This document shows positions 50,101-61,200 of a stretch of DNA of 64,000 nucleotides, one piece after another. A model generated the notes under the pieces. That model did not search any database and had not been told where the DNA came from. It worked only from the letters and a program-made list of their open reading frames with translations. Source of the stretch: Apis mellifera (Eukaryota; Arthropoda; Insecta; Hymenoptera; Apidae). The translations under genes were made by a program, and so were the position numbers. The first letter of the stretch is position 1. Every line of letters begins with the position of its first letter. The DNA lies in assembly GCF_003254395.2 (NCBI RefSeq), contig NC_037641.1, positions 6,439,001-6,503,000 on the forward strand. The letters run 5' to 3'.

Positions 50101-53100
50101 TGCAAAAAAAGAAAAACAAAAAAAAGAAGGATCGATCCTTGAGTTGAATCAGCAGTTTATTTTCACGAAAGATCAAGCTTCAGCTTCTGCACAATCTCGC
50201 ATTAAAATTGCTCTGTACGTCCCTGAGGTCCACCACTCCTCTACGTAGAATTAACGCCAGTCACGAGGAACGGTTATCCGTGTGTGGTCGTGAAGGTGTA
50301 CGTGAATCGTACGAGAATACGAGAGGCCCGTACTACGAGCACTGGGACAAAGCCAGTTCTACATATTCCACGGGCCTCCCGATATACGAGATACGATTGG
50401 GCCCCGTCGTGTCACCAACGCGTAAAGATGGTGTACAAGGGACGAAAAAGGCGTAGTGGACGCATCGAAAGAGTGGACGCTTGAATTTATCTGACCAAAT
50501 CGTGTCCTCGTGGAGGCGAGGCTGTGGATTTCATTCAGAGATTTGTCGATTTAAATTTTTGATTCTGACAAATTTTTATTGATACAATATTATTTTATTG
50601 ATTCAATATTTATTGATACAATATATATTCAATATTTTTCACAAGATATTTTATGGAAGAAAATAAATCAAGCAAGAAGATTCAATTCTTTGTACGATTT
50701 ATGGAAATAATTTCCGCGAATGATTACCTTCCTTGTTTTCTTAGAAAATAGATATTGGATGAATGTATAATTTGCGATGCCCCTCAACGATGAATTTTAT
50801 ACACGAATAAATATGCGATCCACGAGGCAATCGTGAACAAAGTCCCCAAAAACTCGATAAAAGCGTGGTTTCCGGTGGGACGAGAGACAGGATTCGAAAC
50901 GTAGGAGGGATCGCTTCCACTTAAATATTCATATAAACGAAGCGTTTTGTGCCGAGGCTTCGTTCACTATGCCATTTTGTTTAGGAAGAAGGAAATAGTA
51001 CCAGGGCCCACGCAATTTAAGCGGCTACTTGTGTTACGCTCTTGAACGCCCACGATTCGCGATTATTAAATAATAAGGAGAAGTGAATGGAGCTGGATAA
51101 GGAGACTTTCGTCGCGTGATATCAGCTTGGAACGTGCAAACTTGTTTGCGGAAAATGGAATGACACCTACGAGTACGTGGTGTGCTTTAATGCAGGAAGT
51201 TGGCTGTCGGATAAGCGCGAAAAAGGAAATAACTAGAGGGAATATTCATTTTACAATAACTCGATGCTTTCTTGTACGCTTATCGCAATTATATATCTTA
51301 ATTCCTCTTTTCTTACATTTTTAATAGTTGTCTTCGATTATCGAGTATTTGGATTAGATTGTTTAGTAAAATTTTAGAGACTAGTATTACTAAATACAAT
51401 TATATTTGTTCACAATCAATCTCATATCTCACTTATACTTGAAAAATATTGGAAAATTATGTATCGATAATATAAATTTGTTTTATCATTTATCAATGAT
51501 AATACAATATCGAAGAACGTAATCATTTATTATAAAAATTATGACATAAAAGAAACAGGAAATCGATAAAAGGAAAATAGTATAACGATTAATTTCCTTC
51601 CTATCCTAATGTAAATTCAAAAGCACGAAACGAAATTAATATCGTACGAAACGATTACCTTTTTTTAACATAAAAAATCTATCAAAATTCTGTACTATCA
51701 TAAATAGGAACAATTCAATTGGCAAAGTTCAAGGGTGGCACGGAGGTACGAAACGATTATCTTTTTTAATATAAAAAAATCTATCAAAATTCTATACTAT
51801 CATAAATAGGAACAATTCAATTGGTAAAGTTCAAGGGTGGAACGGAGAGTCGAGAAATATTATCGATGAAAGTTCTCTACACGATCGCAAAGATACAAGT
51901 TCAAGAGAAACCATTGGAGACTTCCGGAAACAGAGTTTGACCGCAATTGCACCGCAAATCGTACTCTTAGCATTGGATAAAACGAGAATAAATTCCTGAC
52001 TGGACTCTGGTGTTACGTCTAGTATAACTGTTCATCTGGAGGACAAACATCCCTGATAATGGTGTCCAATTGCCCAAATGACCGGTCATTATCTATGACC
52101 GGGACGACGGTAACTGTATTTCCTATACGAAAAATTAATAAAATTTCTTCTTCCCTTAATCGCGCGCCTCTTCGATAACATCGACGTAACGGGATTTTGT
52201 GCAATAATAAAAGTTCATTAAGGATAATGCGAGCTGTGCATTCGGTTCGATGTCGAATGCGATTGCTTGAAATGTGTTTCACCATTACTGGGATAGGTTT
52301 CGAATCGAAGGTCAATGTTTGGGCGTGGTTTCTCGAGATTTTTTACTACTTTTAGATACGATATTTGATAACGTAGATTGTCCAAAAATGGATTTAAATT
52401 GTTGTAGAGAGTAAAAGAAATTATTTCGAATAAAATTAGAAGAAAAGAATAACTTGGATAAGATGAATACGAGAAATAAGAATATATGAAAATTGTACGA
52501 AACGATGATGATCTTTGAATTGTGAAATTTATCTGAACTTTGAAAGATTGAGAAGAAATGAAAGAAAGGTTGAAGATAGAGGTATTTTTATGATTCTATC
52601 AACAGAAAATCATTTAGACCGAGTGTCTCGGAGGCGAGCAAAAAAAAATTTTTATTGCAACAATAATCGTTGCGGTTTAAAAGAGTGAGGTGAAAGTGCG
52701 TCAAGTCTCATAGTCGTAAAGTCAAAGAAGCAACGAAAATAATGAGAAAGAAAAAAAGATCAATTCCAGATGGTTTTTTTACCCCGAAGGTGTTTCGACC
52801 CTTTGAATATGTCCCAGGTGAATCACCACCAACTATTTCGAGGTCGAATTCTTGGATGATACACGTACCCCTCCTTCGGTATGCGGAGATACTTCCTTTT
52901 CTCGGAAAAAACTTTCATATTTGACGCTTGCGAATAACCATTCTTTTCAATTTTCTCATCTTGAAATTGTGCATATTTTACATTCTATCCATTCATAAAT
53001 CAATCGGTTATTCGTGTTAGAGAAAATTTGTGTTAGAATGAAAATTGAAATAGTTCAGGAGGACAGATCTTAAGATAAAAAAAATTTCAATTACTTTTTA

Positions 53101-55450
53101 CTGGTTCATGAAATTAAAGTTACATAATTTATATTATATAATGACAATTTGATCTATCATCAAAGCTTGCGTATTTATTATAAACAAAAGAGGAATTTAA
53201 AAATAATTTCCCAATCATATAATTCGCATATATTCCAATTCCAATTCTCTCAAAGAGCCTATATTTAAACCTTTCTTTCCCCTCAAAAACAACGAAGAAC
53301 GAACTCGATAATCCTGCCTCAAAGGTTAGAAATCGCAAGGATGGAATGAAAAAAATAAAAAATTGCAAGGAAGAAACAGTGTGTAGGAGGCTAAGCCCTA
53401 TTTATACGTTCGAAACAGGGTATCCTGTTGGCAATTAACACACTAGATTGCTAATTAACCCCGTGGGAACACCTGGGAGGATCCGTATGATGCGTATTTT
53501 TCTCAACATCAACAACATCAGGAGGGAGCAGACGTCGCGACGCGACGTTTCGTTTCGTTTCGTTTCGTTCCACGCTTTCCAAGAAGTCTTACTCGCTGTG
53601 CGTTTACTACAATGAACCTGGGAGGACGTGGAGGGGCGTTTTCCGTTCCCTCGACCAATCAGGGAACACCTGGGAACGTGTTCCTTTGGAGGAGAAAAGT
53701 CTGGGGGCCCCGTTACCATCGCTGCCTCTCTCTATCGAAGTTCAATTGCACGGGACTTGCGTGTAGATCTTTCGATTACGCGATGATTTCCATCTATTTT
53801 GGTCGACTTCCATATAAATTTTTATTCGACGAGATAATGAAAGGGGACGTACTCTATGGAATATTAAAAATTGTGTTATTCGTAACAGTAGAAAAAAAAA
53901 TGATATTATATTGAAATTTCTCAAAGTAATTTTAAAAAACTTTGACGATATATTTCAAGTTTATCAAGAAAGTTAAGCTGCAGATTTATAAAATTGATAA
54001 ATTGAATTAACGTGTATATAATTATAAAATATAAAATTAAAGATAGAAGAAATACAAAAAGAAGAAGAAAAAGAAGAAAAGGTGTCTTTGTTGACCTTTT
54101 CTGCAATTATTCAATAGGGCTAAAATTAGACTTAAAAGAACCAGTTTGACTTTACCAGTTTCACCTTCGCGCTAATGTAGAAACTGGTTTCATCAGTGAA
54201 CCGAAAGAGTCTAACAAAACACTCGAGGAACTACGATTCACTTTTGAATCTAACGCTCCTTTCAATCGTCCTTCTTGAAATCTTTTTTTTACGTAAAAAA
54301 ATCCGAGGAAATTCGCCCCAAAAAATCCAACCGAATTGCAGATGGATTTCAATTTTAAAAAAATACAATGGAAATGCTTCGCCACTTTTCATCAAAAAAT
54401 TCGTTCCAATCTTTCTCATTTTACTCCAACCAAGTATTCAATGCCAGCCAGCAATAAACCAAGAGAAATATTCCTCTTTTCCCCAAGATTAGATTATCTA
54501 TACGAGAGATTGGCGCTGGAGACAGTCGTAAGGCAATGCTTGCTCGCCTGGAACCCTCGAGAGGGTTACGGCCTATGCACTTTCGTCCCGTTTCCTCCAT
54601 CTCTCGCAGTTTTCATTATCTTCGTGGGAGCCCGCGAGATCGGTCGATGCGACACAACACCTCTCCGGCAAGCTGCACGCGAAAACCATTCAAGGCTGCC
54701 CGCTTTTGTTGGCCAATCATCGAAGCTCGTCGATACGTAAAGATGTCAAGGCGGTTTTTAATGAAACCGAGATATCTGTATATAGAGTTGTCGTTGCTTG
54801 TTGTTAAATAAAATCGATTTATCAAAAAATTTTGAAAATTTTTTAATTCTAATTAGAATGAAAACTTAAGTCGCCAGTTTGTTAAAGATTAATATATATA
54901 TATATTTTCAATTTTGTGAAAAATTACTTGACACGATCGATTGATTCTTATAGTGCATGGAGACGTGTAATATTTTTGAACGTATTGAAAAATTGAGATA
55001 CCAAAAATTGATGTATAAAAATGTCGATCGTAACAGCTATTCGTATCAAGACAGGAAATCTAATCAGTAGATTTCCAAACGATGAGCCAAGGGCAGCAAC
55101 GAAATTCCACGCATTCCTCTCCATTCTCGTTTCATTATGGATAATGTTAAATGAAATAAGAAAATGTTGCTCTTTCACGGACAATTTGTCCGTTTAATCA
55201 TGGATTTTAGTAAATAATATCCGGTGACGAGACAGTCTTCCATCCAACCAGTCTTTTTCTCAAGGAATTATGTTTAGTCAGGTCCCCAGATCTTTAATGA
55301 GCTTCCCATTCTTTTTTCTCGTTTTACACGTTGGGAAAAAAGATCCATCTAGCTTACCTTGAGGGCGCAGAAGATGCAGGATTCCCGCATGCAGGCGTGT
55401 CCGGAAAGCTCCCTGAAACTCCGCCGGAAGATATCGAGGTGCCATAACAC
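29248..55450 (-). CDS. ec: USP53/USP54-type ubiquitin hydrolase homologue, echinus (5' end off window)
   Basis: This is the insect member of the USP53/USP54 family; Drosophila echinus is needed for pruning of interommatidial cells. Nine exons on the minus strand, from 5' to 3': 55358–55450, 42462–42596, 39967–40131, 36517–36651, 35610–35879, 35035–35409, 33578–34000, 33180–33471, 29248–33080. They total 5,721 nt with matching phases, 1,906 residues in the window. The first ~390 residues match the USP fold: VLWHLDIFRRSFREL, CIFCALK, GFMDDAAECFENILLRIH, a zinc site (C117, C120, C175, C179), GKHYSTFFF (His255) and WIYFDDATVKEIGPRWEQV. The rest is a long low-complexity tail rich in Ser, Pro and Gln. 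The exon with the Cys box (GLxNxPGQNxCFLN) is absent from 55.5–64 kb and must lie to the right. Confidence 0.93.
31543..31572 (-). repeat. ec: (CAG)10 within the echinus polyQ tract
   Basis: Ten uninterrupted CTG triplets on the plus strand sit inside a longer mixed CAG/CAA/TAC tract (about 31500–31600), encoding polyQ with interspersed Tyr and His. A second (TTG)n tract at about 29629–29655 encodes another polyQ run. Confidence 0.95.
33180..33471 (-). CDS. ec: echinus exon h
   Basis: The 97 codons plus one base begin IPEGYQASSGDDCERLC. They contain a helical Ala-rich segment (CSAASSKARAAMDAPYNN) and RMKHNTCVMRTRSLHRRMLQ. The donor GAAG|GTCGGT completes a Glu codon with the next exon. The CCCAG acceptor is chosen over a nearer TAG nine bases upstream. 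Confidence 0.88.
33578..34000 (-). CDS. ec: echinus exon g
   Basis: The 141 codons run from a TTGCTAG acceptor to CAG|GTACGA. The sequence begins GVDTVDGEVESKYISRRAV and contains a Gln/Lys-rich helix and Ser-rich stretches (SSSSS, GELSSSSSGHYDAGYDSYS). It is probably disordered. Confidence 0.9.
34075..34935. repeat. 53-bp minisatellite, about 17 units, in an echinus intron
   Basis: Units begin with GAGTAACTTTAAAATTCAG and start at 34093, 34146, 34199, 34252, 34299, 34352, 34391, 34438, 34491, 34544, 34597, 34644, 34697, 34749, 34802, 34841 and 34894. Spacing is mostly 53 bp, with 47-bp units lacking part of the A-rich end and 39-bp units lacking further bases. The array fills most of the 1-kb intron between exons f and g. 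Confidence 0.95.
35035..35409 (-). CDS. ec: echinus exon f (end of USP domain)
   Basis: The 125 codons begin with VWIYFDDATVKEIGPRW and YQPLLLLYATPGGTPV, the final strand of the catalytic domain. They then pass into a Ser/Thr-Pro-rich linker with three repeats of the form RR(S/A)ITP(S/N)P, possible proline-directed phosphorylation sites. Confidence 0.93.
35610..35879 (-). CDS. ec: echinus exon e (zinc pair and His box)
   Basis: The 90 codons run from SSCGAKIQICRTL through PEIVSVGVVWDSERPS to YYGKHYSTFFFHTKLK. The catalytic-position His lies in GKHY. The donor is AAG|GTTTGC. Confidence 0.94.
35880..36516 (-). other. ec: echinus intron between exons d and e
   Basis: This is a 637-bp intron with consensus ends. 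Nothing else is recognised; the short frames at 36188–36504 are not supported. Confidence 0.8.
36517..36651 (-). CDS. ec: echinus exon d (MVHYVSASAL … RDCP)
   Basis: The 45 codons are phase 0. The exon encodes MVHYVSASALTSQA and the loop FGQLLRKAGGMGDIRDCP, which supplies the first Cys of the second zinc pair. The donor is CCA|GTGAGT. Confidence 0.93.
36652..39966 (-). other. ec: echinus intron between exons c and d
   Basis: The 3.3-kb intron is AT-rich with a moderately GC-richer part at 38820–39300. No gene or RNA is recognised. Confidence 0.8.
39967..40131 (-). CDS. ec: echinus exon c (ENILLRIHLHI … CGAC)
   Basis: The 55 codons are phase 0. The exon carries HCVPHQKFAM and the first zinc pair CGAC, followed by GATSEPLPFTQ. 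The donor is CAG|GTTAGT. Confidence 0.93.
40132..42461 (-). other. ec: echinus intron between exons b and c
   Basis: The 2.3-kb intron contains a (CA)n(TA)n microsatellite at 41351–41377 followed by GCATGCGCAT, a match to the NRF-1/ewg palindrome, and a GC-richer patch at 41400–41640. No coding exon is recognised. Confidence 0.75.
41351..41377. repeat. (CA)n(TA)n compound microsatellite
   Basis: About eight CA units run directly into about six TA units. Confidence 0.9.
42462..42596 (-). CDS. ec: echinus exon b (DLFSQLQF … DDAAECF)
   Basis: The 45 codons, phase 0 at both ends, run from TTGCAG to TTC|GTAAGT. The exon contains the LRRALAESF helix and GFMDDAAECF, matching the conserved MDDAAECFE of the family. 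Confidence 0.92.
45917..46102 (-). CDS. ec: Putative alternative first coding exon of echinus
   Basis: The 62-codon exon starts with an ATG in fair context (A at −3), preceded in frame by TAG TAG, and ends at AAA|GTATGC in phase 0, exactly the phase of the next exon (42462–42596). It encodes an acidic, Glu- and Lys-rich peptide (MLKWIKVRQD … SNIELNDLRK). Use as an internal cassette is unlikely because its only plausible acceptor (CAATCAG) would put a stop in frame. If real, the product would lack the Cys box and exon a. No transcript evidence is available here. Confidence 0.5.
47114..47139. repeat. (GA)13 microsatellite
   Basis: A dinucleotide run inside the large echinus intron, about 1 kb upstream (in gene orientation) of the alternative first exon. 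Confidence 0.95.
51644..51848. repeat. 102-bp tandem duplication
   Basis: Two nearly identical copies (51644–51745 and 51746–51848) start with GTACGAAACGATTA and end around CAAGGGTGG(C/A)ACGGAG. They differ by a few substitutions and one-base length changes in homopolymers, suggesting a fairly recent duplication. Confidence 0.92.
55358..55450 (-). CDS. ec: echinus exon a (VLWHLDIFRR … CALK)
   Basis: The 31-codon exon runs from ACGTTTCAG to CTCAAG|GTAAGC, phase 0 at both ends. It encodes the helix directly following the Cys box in USP53/54 and a CxxC (CIFC). It is the most 5' exon of the gene visible here. Confidence 0.9.
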
Positions 55451-57151
55451 CTGAAACGTGAGGGAATGAATTTTTTTTAAAAAATGAGCAAAGATCGACA
55501 CGAAATCTAACGAAATCGTATAGCAAATTTTCGTTTAACGTCTAACAACAAAGTCTTAAATTTGAAAATTTGAAGATACATACATTTTTTGGATATAGAA
55601 AATACTGTGCTTTGATGAAAATTTTACAGTATTTTTATATATTATCACGTTTGTTAAAATTGAATCGAACAGAAATTCTTCTATTCCAGAATTTTATACA
55701 ATAAAATAATTGAATTTTAAAAATATTTCTAAGAAACTATCAAACTCATCGTTGACAATAAATTTCTCTGTTAAATCTCTGATATTATTATCGCTTCAGT
55801 GACGCATCGCCTCATCACAGTGAGTAATAATTAATTAATAATAAATCTCTGAGAAGGCGTTGTGTGCGTTGAACAAGTGAAAAAGAGAAATAAATAAATA
55901 ACACATGGGCGTATGCGCAATATGAGGAAGTATGTAAATGCGACAACGTGTTGGGTGGAACGAGCAACATCTAACCACGCACGATAGTAACCCACCGTAT
56001 CGTGAACGCATTATTATTCCGAGGGAAAGTAAATCACAATTTCCGAGGGCCATGTCCTGTCGCATAGCGGAACATTATTTTCGCCTTTCCGGCCTGTCTG
56101 ACCAAATATCCGGTGTATTCCTAAAAATCATTCACCTCAACTGGCAATTACAACGAATCATAACTCTGTATCATTTTGGAATCCTATTGAAAATGACGAT
56201 AATTAATTCGATATTGTCACCGATACAATATCTTTTTTTTAAATACAGTTTTCTTAATGTTGGATATGTTTTTACAATTACCAAAAATTGTAATTGGCGT
56301 AATAACAATAATTCTTGATTAATATAATTTTATAGAAATTATGTGTCCAATTAATACGTAATATCGTTGGACAAGTCAATTTGACGCAATAGAATTTTTA
56401 CAACGATAATCGAATGGGGAGAAAAGTACAACGAATAAATTGTTTTTCGTGCAATTAAGTTAATTGGAGAACTCGAGAGATCGCAACGAAACAGCGTTTA
56501 TAACAGGATTTAATTATCTTTAATATAATTTTGCCTGGAAGAAGAAAGGCGGGACTTGGAAGCCTAGCTGGCCACTTTTGTGGGTCAGGTTATTTACGAA
56601 ATTTATTGGAAGTTAATTCGATTCATTTGTACGCCAAGAGGAACCGGGTTGATTCGATTTAACCGAGGAAGAATTGGCATTGGCATTGTAAATTCTAATT
56701 AAATCCTTTCCCTCCACCAAGGAGGAGACACTCGAGTGTGAAGCGTGGAAAATAAAGTGTTAAAAGTACACTTTGGCGTGTCTGTAACCCTTTATGAATA
56801 TTCATCTGGAAACAAATTAATCAACTTCTCATAGTAATACTTGACTTCTTAAATTGAGAAAAAATTAATTCAGATTTCAAAGATGCATTTATTCTTGCTC
56901 GTTCCGTCGTTGAAATGATTCTGTTAGAAATTGCAAATTAAAAATATTCGAACTAATCCTTCGTAATAATATCTTATCTCTTCTTTTTAACAATTTTTGC
57001 AACGTATCTAATCTTTCTGAAAAAAAATTCTCCTTCAGAATTATATTTATCAATCGAGTTGAGTTAAATATATAAATGAAAGAACGTTGATCCGTGAATT
57101 TATGGAATAATTTCATTCATTCTGTATCAAGAGATCCATGTCGTCCTCTTT

Positions 57152-57156
<5 letters not shown>

Positions 57157-57182
<26 letters not shown>
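57157..57182. repeat. (CT)13 microsatellite
   Basis: A dinucleotide run within the echinus 5' intron. Confidence 0.95.
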
Positions 57183-60043
57183 AAGCCTTATCGTAAAAGG
57201 AAGATCCACAAGTGAGGTGTGCATGTATATAGGCGGGAAAGTGTTTTCATTGAATGGATGTGTTTTGAAAGACTCGTGGGATCCAACAGGTGAACCAGGG
57301 TCCTTCTTCCATTAGGAGCGTATCAATATAGCTTTCAGGTCAAGTCGTAGTATAATACTTGAAAGGCAAATACATGATTTAGTTATTACGAACATCTCTC
57401 TCTCTTTCTCTCTTGAAAAGCTAAAACGGAATATGCATTGGAATAATATAAGGAAGCGTTTTATCGATAAAGGAAAAAAAGAGTACGTAGGCAAAAATGA
57501 TACGTTATGACATTTTTAATAATCTATGTGCATCAATCATGAAGGCATAATGAAAGATAACTGTTTGAGATTTAGATAAAGAGTTGTTGAAGACTAATGT
57601 AGTAAAATTAGTATAATTATGACAGAGTCTTATTGTTACATCTATTGTACTCTACGAACAATAATACTGGTCACACCTCGATACATATTAATTGACACTG
57701 TGATCAGCGTGTGAAGCAATTAATGAGGAAATGTTATACGATATATATTCGATTAATTCATTCTGAACGTCCAATTGCTTGTCTGTATGGTTTTATAATG
57801 ATGAAGTAACTCATTGCGAAAGTCAATCGATAATTTCCTTTCACTCGATCGAATCATCGTTCTTTTTTTTAAATTATCTTTGCAATTAATTTATATCTAC
57901 TTACAATCGTTATCGTTAATTAATGAATCTCTCTGTAACAAATCTCGACATTTTTTCCAGCTATTAAACGAATAAATTCGTAATGGAGGGAATTAAATTC
58001 ACACTTCACAAACTAAGACTGTGCTAAATACCTAATTATTGTTGCATGACTTCGAAACCTTCGTTTCATGAAACGCGCACTTGAAAAGAACTCTTTTAAT
58101 TCTTTTTTTCTCTACATTTCAGTACAACTTAAAATGTACCGTAATTCTCGTACTGGAAACTCACGTTCTTCATAGAGTAACACGTGCTATAAATCCTGTA
58201 ATTTTCGAAGACAATTTTCTCCATACTATTCATTCCAAAATTGGAAAAACATGAAATATTAACCACCACTTTTTTTCTTCTCCTCTCGCACATTCAAATC
58301 TCACTCAGATTGTAACAAAAATTCCTTCGAATCCAATTGCACAACAATTTCTTTCCTCCTTCACTCGTTCCTTTCAATTCTGTTATCAAAAAAAGAGGCA
58401 ATGAGAAAAAACCCTTCACACAGTATTGGCCGCGTATTAATTCGCCGCGATTTCATCATGAGAGCGGCTCGTTTCACACCGACGTGTACCCGATTTGCAT
58501 GCGTAACCGACAATTTCACGCGATTTCCATACCGCCATAATGGACTAATCGCGAGATCCATCTAAATGGAAAAATTTGTGCTGATGCGGAAACGCGTTTG
58601 ATCGAGAGTTTGGGGAAAAAAGAAGAAAGAAAAAACGGTGTTCATTCACCGATTGCAACGATGAAAGGTGACGGGAAAACGAGAGGAAAATGGATCGCGC
58701 AACTCGGCCGCATAGCGCTCGTGTTTCTTGCGACTTAATGAAACCTTGCGTTGCCTGTGTTCTATTATCGATGTATCGAGCGAATATCGCCTCTTGTAGT
58801 TCGGTTTGGCTCCTTTCGAAACCGCGAACGGGTTCCATTGAACGTGCGCCGACTCGAGTTCCCTCTGTTTCGGGCCTCGTTCGCGCACATACATATTTAG
58901 ATGGAGAAAGAGAAATTCTTGAAATCATTTGAAGGATTGTTTTTATGCATTTCGCGTGGAATAGAATTTTTAAAAATCGAGATTATTTTATTAAATTTAT
59001 GGACAAATTGTATTGGAAGATTTTATGTGTTATAATCTCGCTGTGGAATTGAAATCAGGTTATTGTTCAAGTATTGACTTTCAAGTTCATATTTACATTG
59101 ATTGAAATTTTTCTTGATAAATAATATCACGTGTATATAATTTCGTTACGAAACGAAAGCCTAAAGCTCGTTTCGTTTTCACATCACGAAAAATTTGAGC
59201 GCGGAGACACCGATTGTGAGAGAAACTTTATAGAGAAAGCTTCACGCGTCCGTGAATGGAAATTTTTGAAAGTCAATATTATCGTTTATTGCATTAAAGG
59301 AATTAAAGATATTCGACGATTTCGTTTAATCGATTGCAAACTTACAAAATAACAAAATTCTACTATCACTTATCATGGATTAGAAAAATTATTTAAAAAT
59401 GTAATTTAAAAACTTATCTAAATACAGGAAACAAAACCCAGATATATCAAATTCCCAATATGTTAACCGCATATCCACACTTTCAAAAAAACCCATCTAC
59501 ACCTCGAACCAGCCCAAACCACAACCACAACCTTGTCCCCAAAATTCCATATCACGACGTGAAAATCATCGTCTGAACAAATTTCATCCGAACAACAAGT
59601 TCCCCAAGCAAAGCTTGCTTATATACGCTTTGAACAAGCCCGACCTGGCCGTCGAATCAACAGGTACACAGCCTCGAGGATCGAGATACATGTAACGGTA
59701 TACTCGTTATTTCAGCGCGCGTCGAGCTGCGCCATAGAGAAAAGTCTTATGCACCGGCGATATAAAATCGAGACGATACCATTCTGTACCAACTGTAAAT
59801 ACAAACTTGGAGAAAAATTCAAACCTTGGCTATCTGGAAGAGGGCCTGCCTCCTCGGTCTTTGCTCCTGCTTCATCCTCCTTCTTCCTCACCACCAGCAC
59901 AGGCGCGACCCGCTCCTTCCTCGAACCACGGCGTCTCGCGACTTCTCCTTCACCGTGCAACGATTCCTCGAGATCATCCACGATCGATTTTCAACGGGCT
60001 GATTTGAAAGGTAACACTGCTCATGATTCAGCCTTTTCCTTTC

Positions 60044-60078
60044 CTTTCCTTCTTCCTTTCTTTCTTTCTTTCTTTTTT
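60044..60078. repeat. (TTTC)n tract
   Basis: An imperfect tetranucleotide run of T and C adjoining the GC-rich region. Confidence 0.85.
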
Positions 60079-60099
60079 TTCAACGAACAACACGAGCGC

Positions 60100-61200
60100 A
60101 CAAAATGACACACGAGGGTTGCGCGCAAAGCAACAAGTACTCTCTTAGCCGGGCGTCGATGCAACAATGCCCGGATAGGGCTGGGACCGGTCCGCGCCGA
60201 CACCAGCGCCCGTGGGACTCCTGCGGACAGGTTGGGAAACGAAACGAGCACAACCGCGGACCCGTGCTATAGTACCGGTTCTTGGTACGAGCTATAGTAA
60301 GCGCCGTATAGTACGCTATATTGTGCACACTTGTGGACGGGGAGATTGGAGATTCAGGGACGCACAGTCGTTCGTATCCGTATTGTATCGCGAGGATTCT
60401 CTGTTTACGTGGTCGAGGATTTCTTTTCAGGATTTCTCAGGATCGATGTGTTTGGCGAGGGTGGTGGAAGAGGCGGTTTTCCTTCGAATAGGATTAAGAA
60501 GGGATAGGAATATAATTTCAAATGTTACAAATGGAATGGAAACGTGTTTATGCGTTTCTTCTTTCTTATATCCAGAATATGTAAAGAATTAATTTCATAA
60601 TTTAAAAGAAATATTAAGTATGAATTCTTCTTTTCCTTTTTTATATAAATAACTGATAAAATTCAAATAAAGAAATTTCCAAATTATAGTTGAGAATATT
60701 TCCATATTTCGTTAATGAGAAAACGAAATGTCATCTATTAGCTGTCCATCATCCATTAACAAAGCGAATGGACGAAATAAGAAACGGAGAATCGAGTATT
60801 CCAATCGAAATCTTAAATAAAATCCCACGAGAGGGGATCTTGTACAAAAATCGTATCCTCGAATACGTCCCTGCTGTTTACTACAGTACACACACGGCGC
60901 GGCCATTTTTACTACGAGGGCCGCAGCGTGGGTGAGAGGCCCGGGGTCAGTTGTGACGCGACGTGGGGAGGGGGAGGGGGGGAAGGGAAAAGGGCGCTGG
61001 GGTGGGGAGAGCCGGGTTTTCGAGCGAGCGGAAAGGGGAAGTGGTGCCCACGGAAGAGGCCCGGCATTGTGGCGGGGGAATAAGGGGACACCGATGAGCG
61101 TATAGCGACACGAGGTCGGGCGGAGGGGATGACAAAGGGGAAGAGGAGAGGGAGGGGAGAGCCCATCACGACACTGACAGCGTTTTACGTTACGCTACGA
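60100..61200. promoter_or_regulatory. GC-rich region, possible promoter
   Basis: Base composition changes sharply from AT-rich to GC-rich, with many CpGs, a G-rich purine tract on the plus strand (60950–61160) and a cluster of TATAGTA-type repeats (60266–60320). Its place inside the 5' intron would suit an additional promoter of echinus or of an unseen RNA. No start site can be shown. Confidence 0.3.

Larger units (their letters stand above)
42597..55357 (-). other. ec: echinus large intron between exons a and b
   Basis: The 12.8-kb intron holds the putative alternative first exon (45917–46102), a (GA)13 tract (47114–47139), a GC-rich patch (48750–49080), a 102-bp tandem duplication (51644–51848) and an imperfect (GTTTC)n run near 53550. 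The remaining frames have no protein character I recognise. Confidence 0.75.

Noticed and set aside
59712..59996. Glu/Arg-rich open frame on the minus strand considered as an upstream echinus exon
   Set aside because: It lacks an ATG, and its only reasonable donor leaves phase 1, which does not fit exon a (phase 0).
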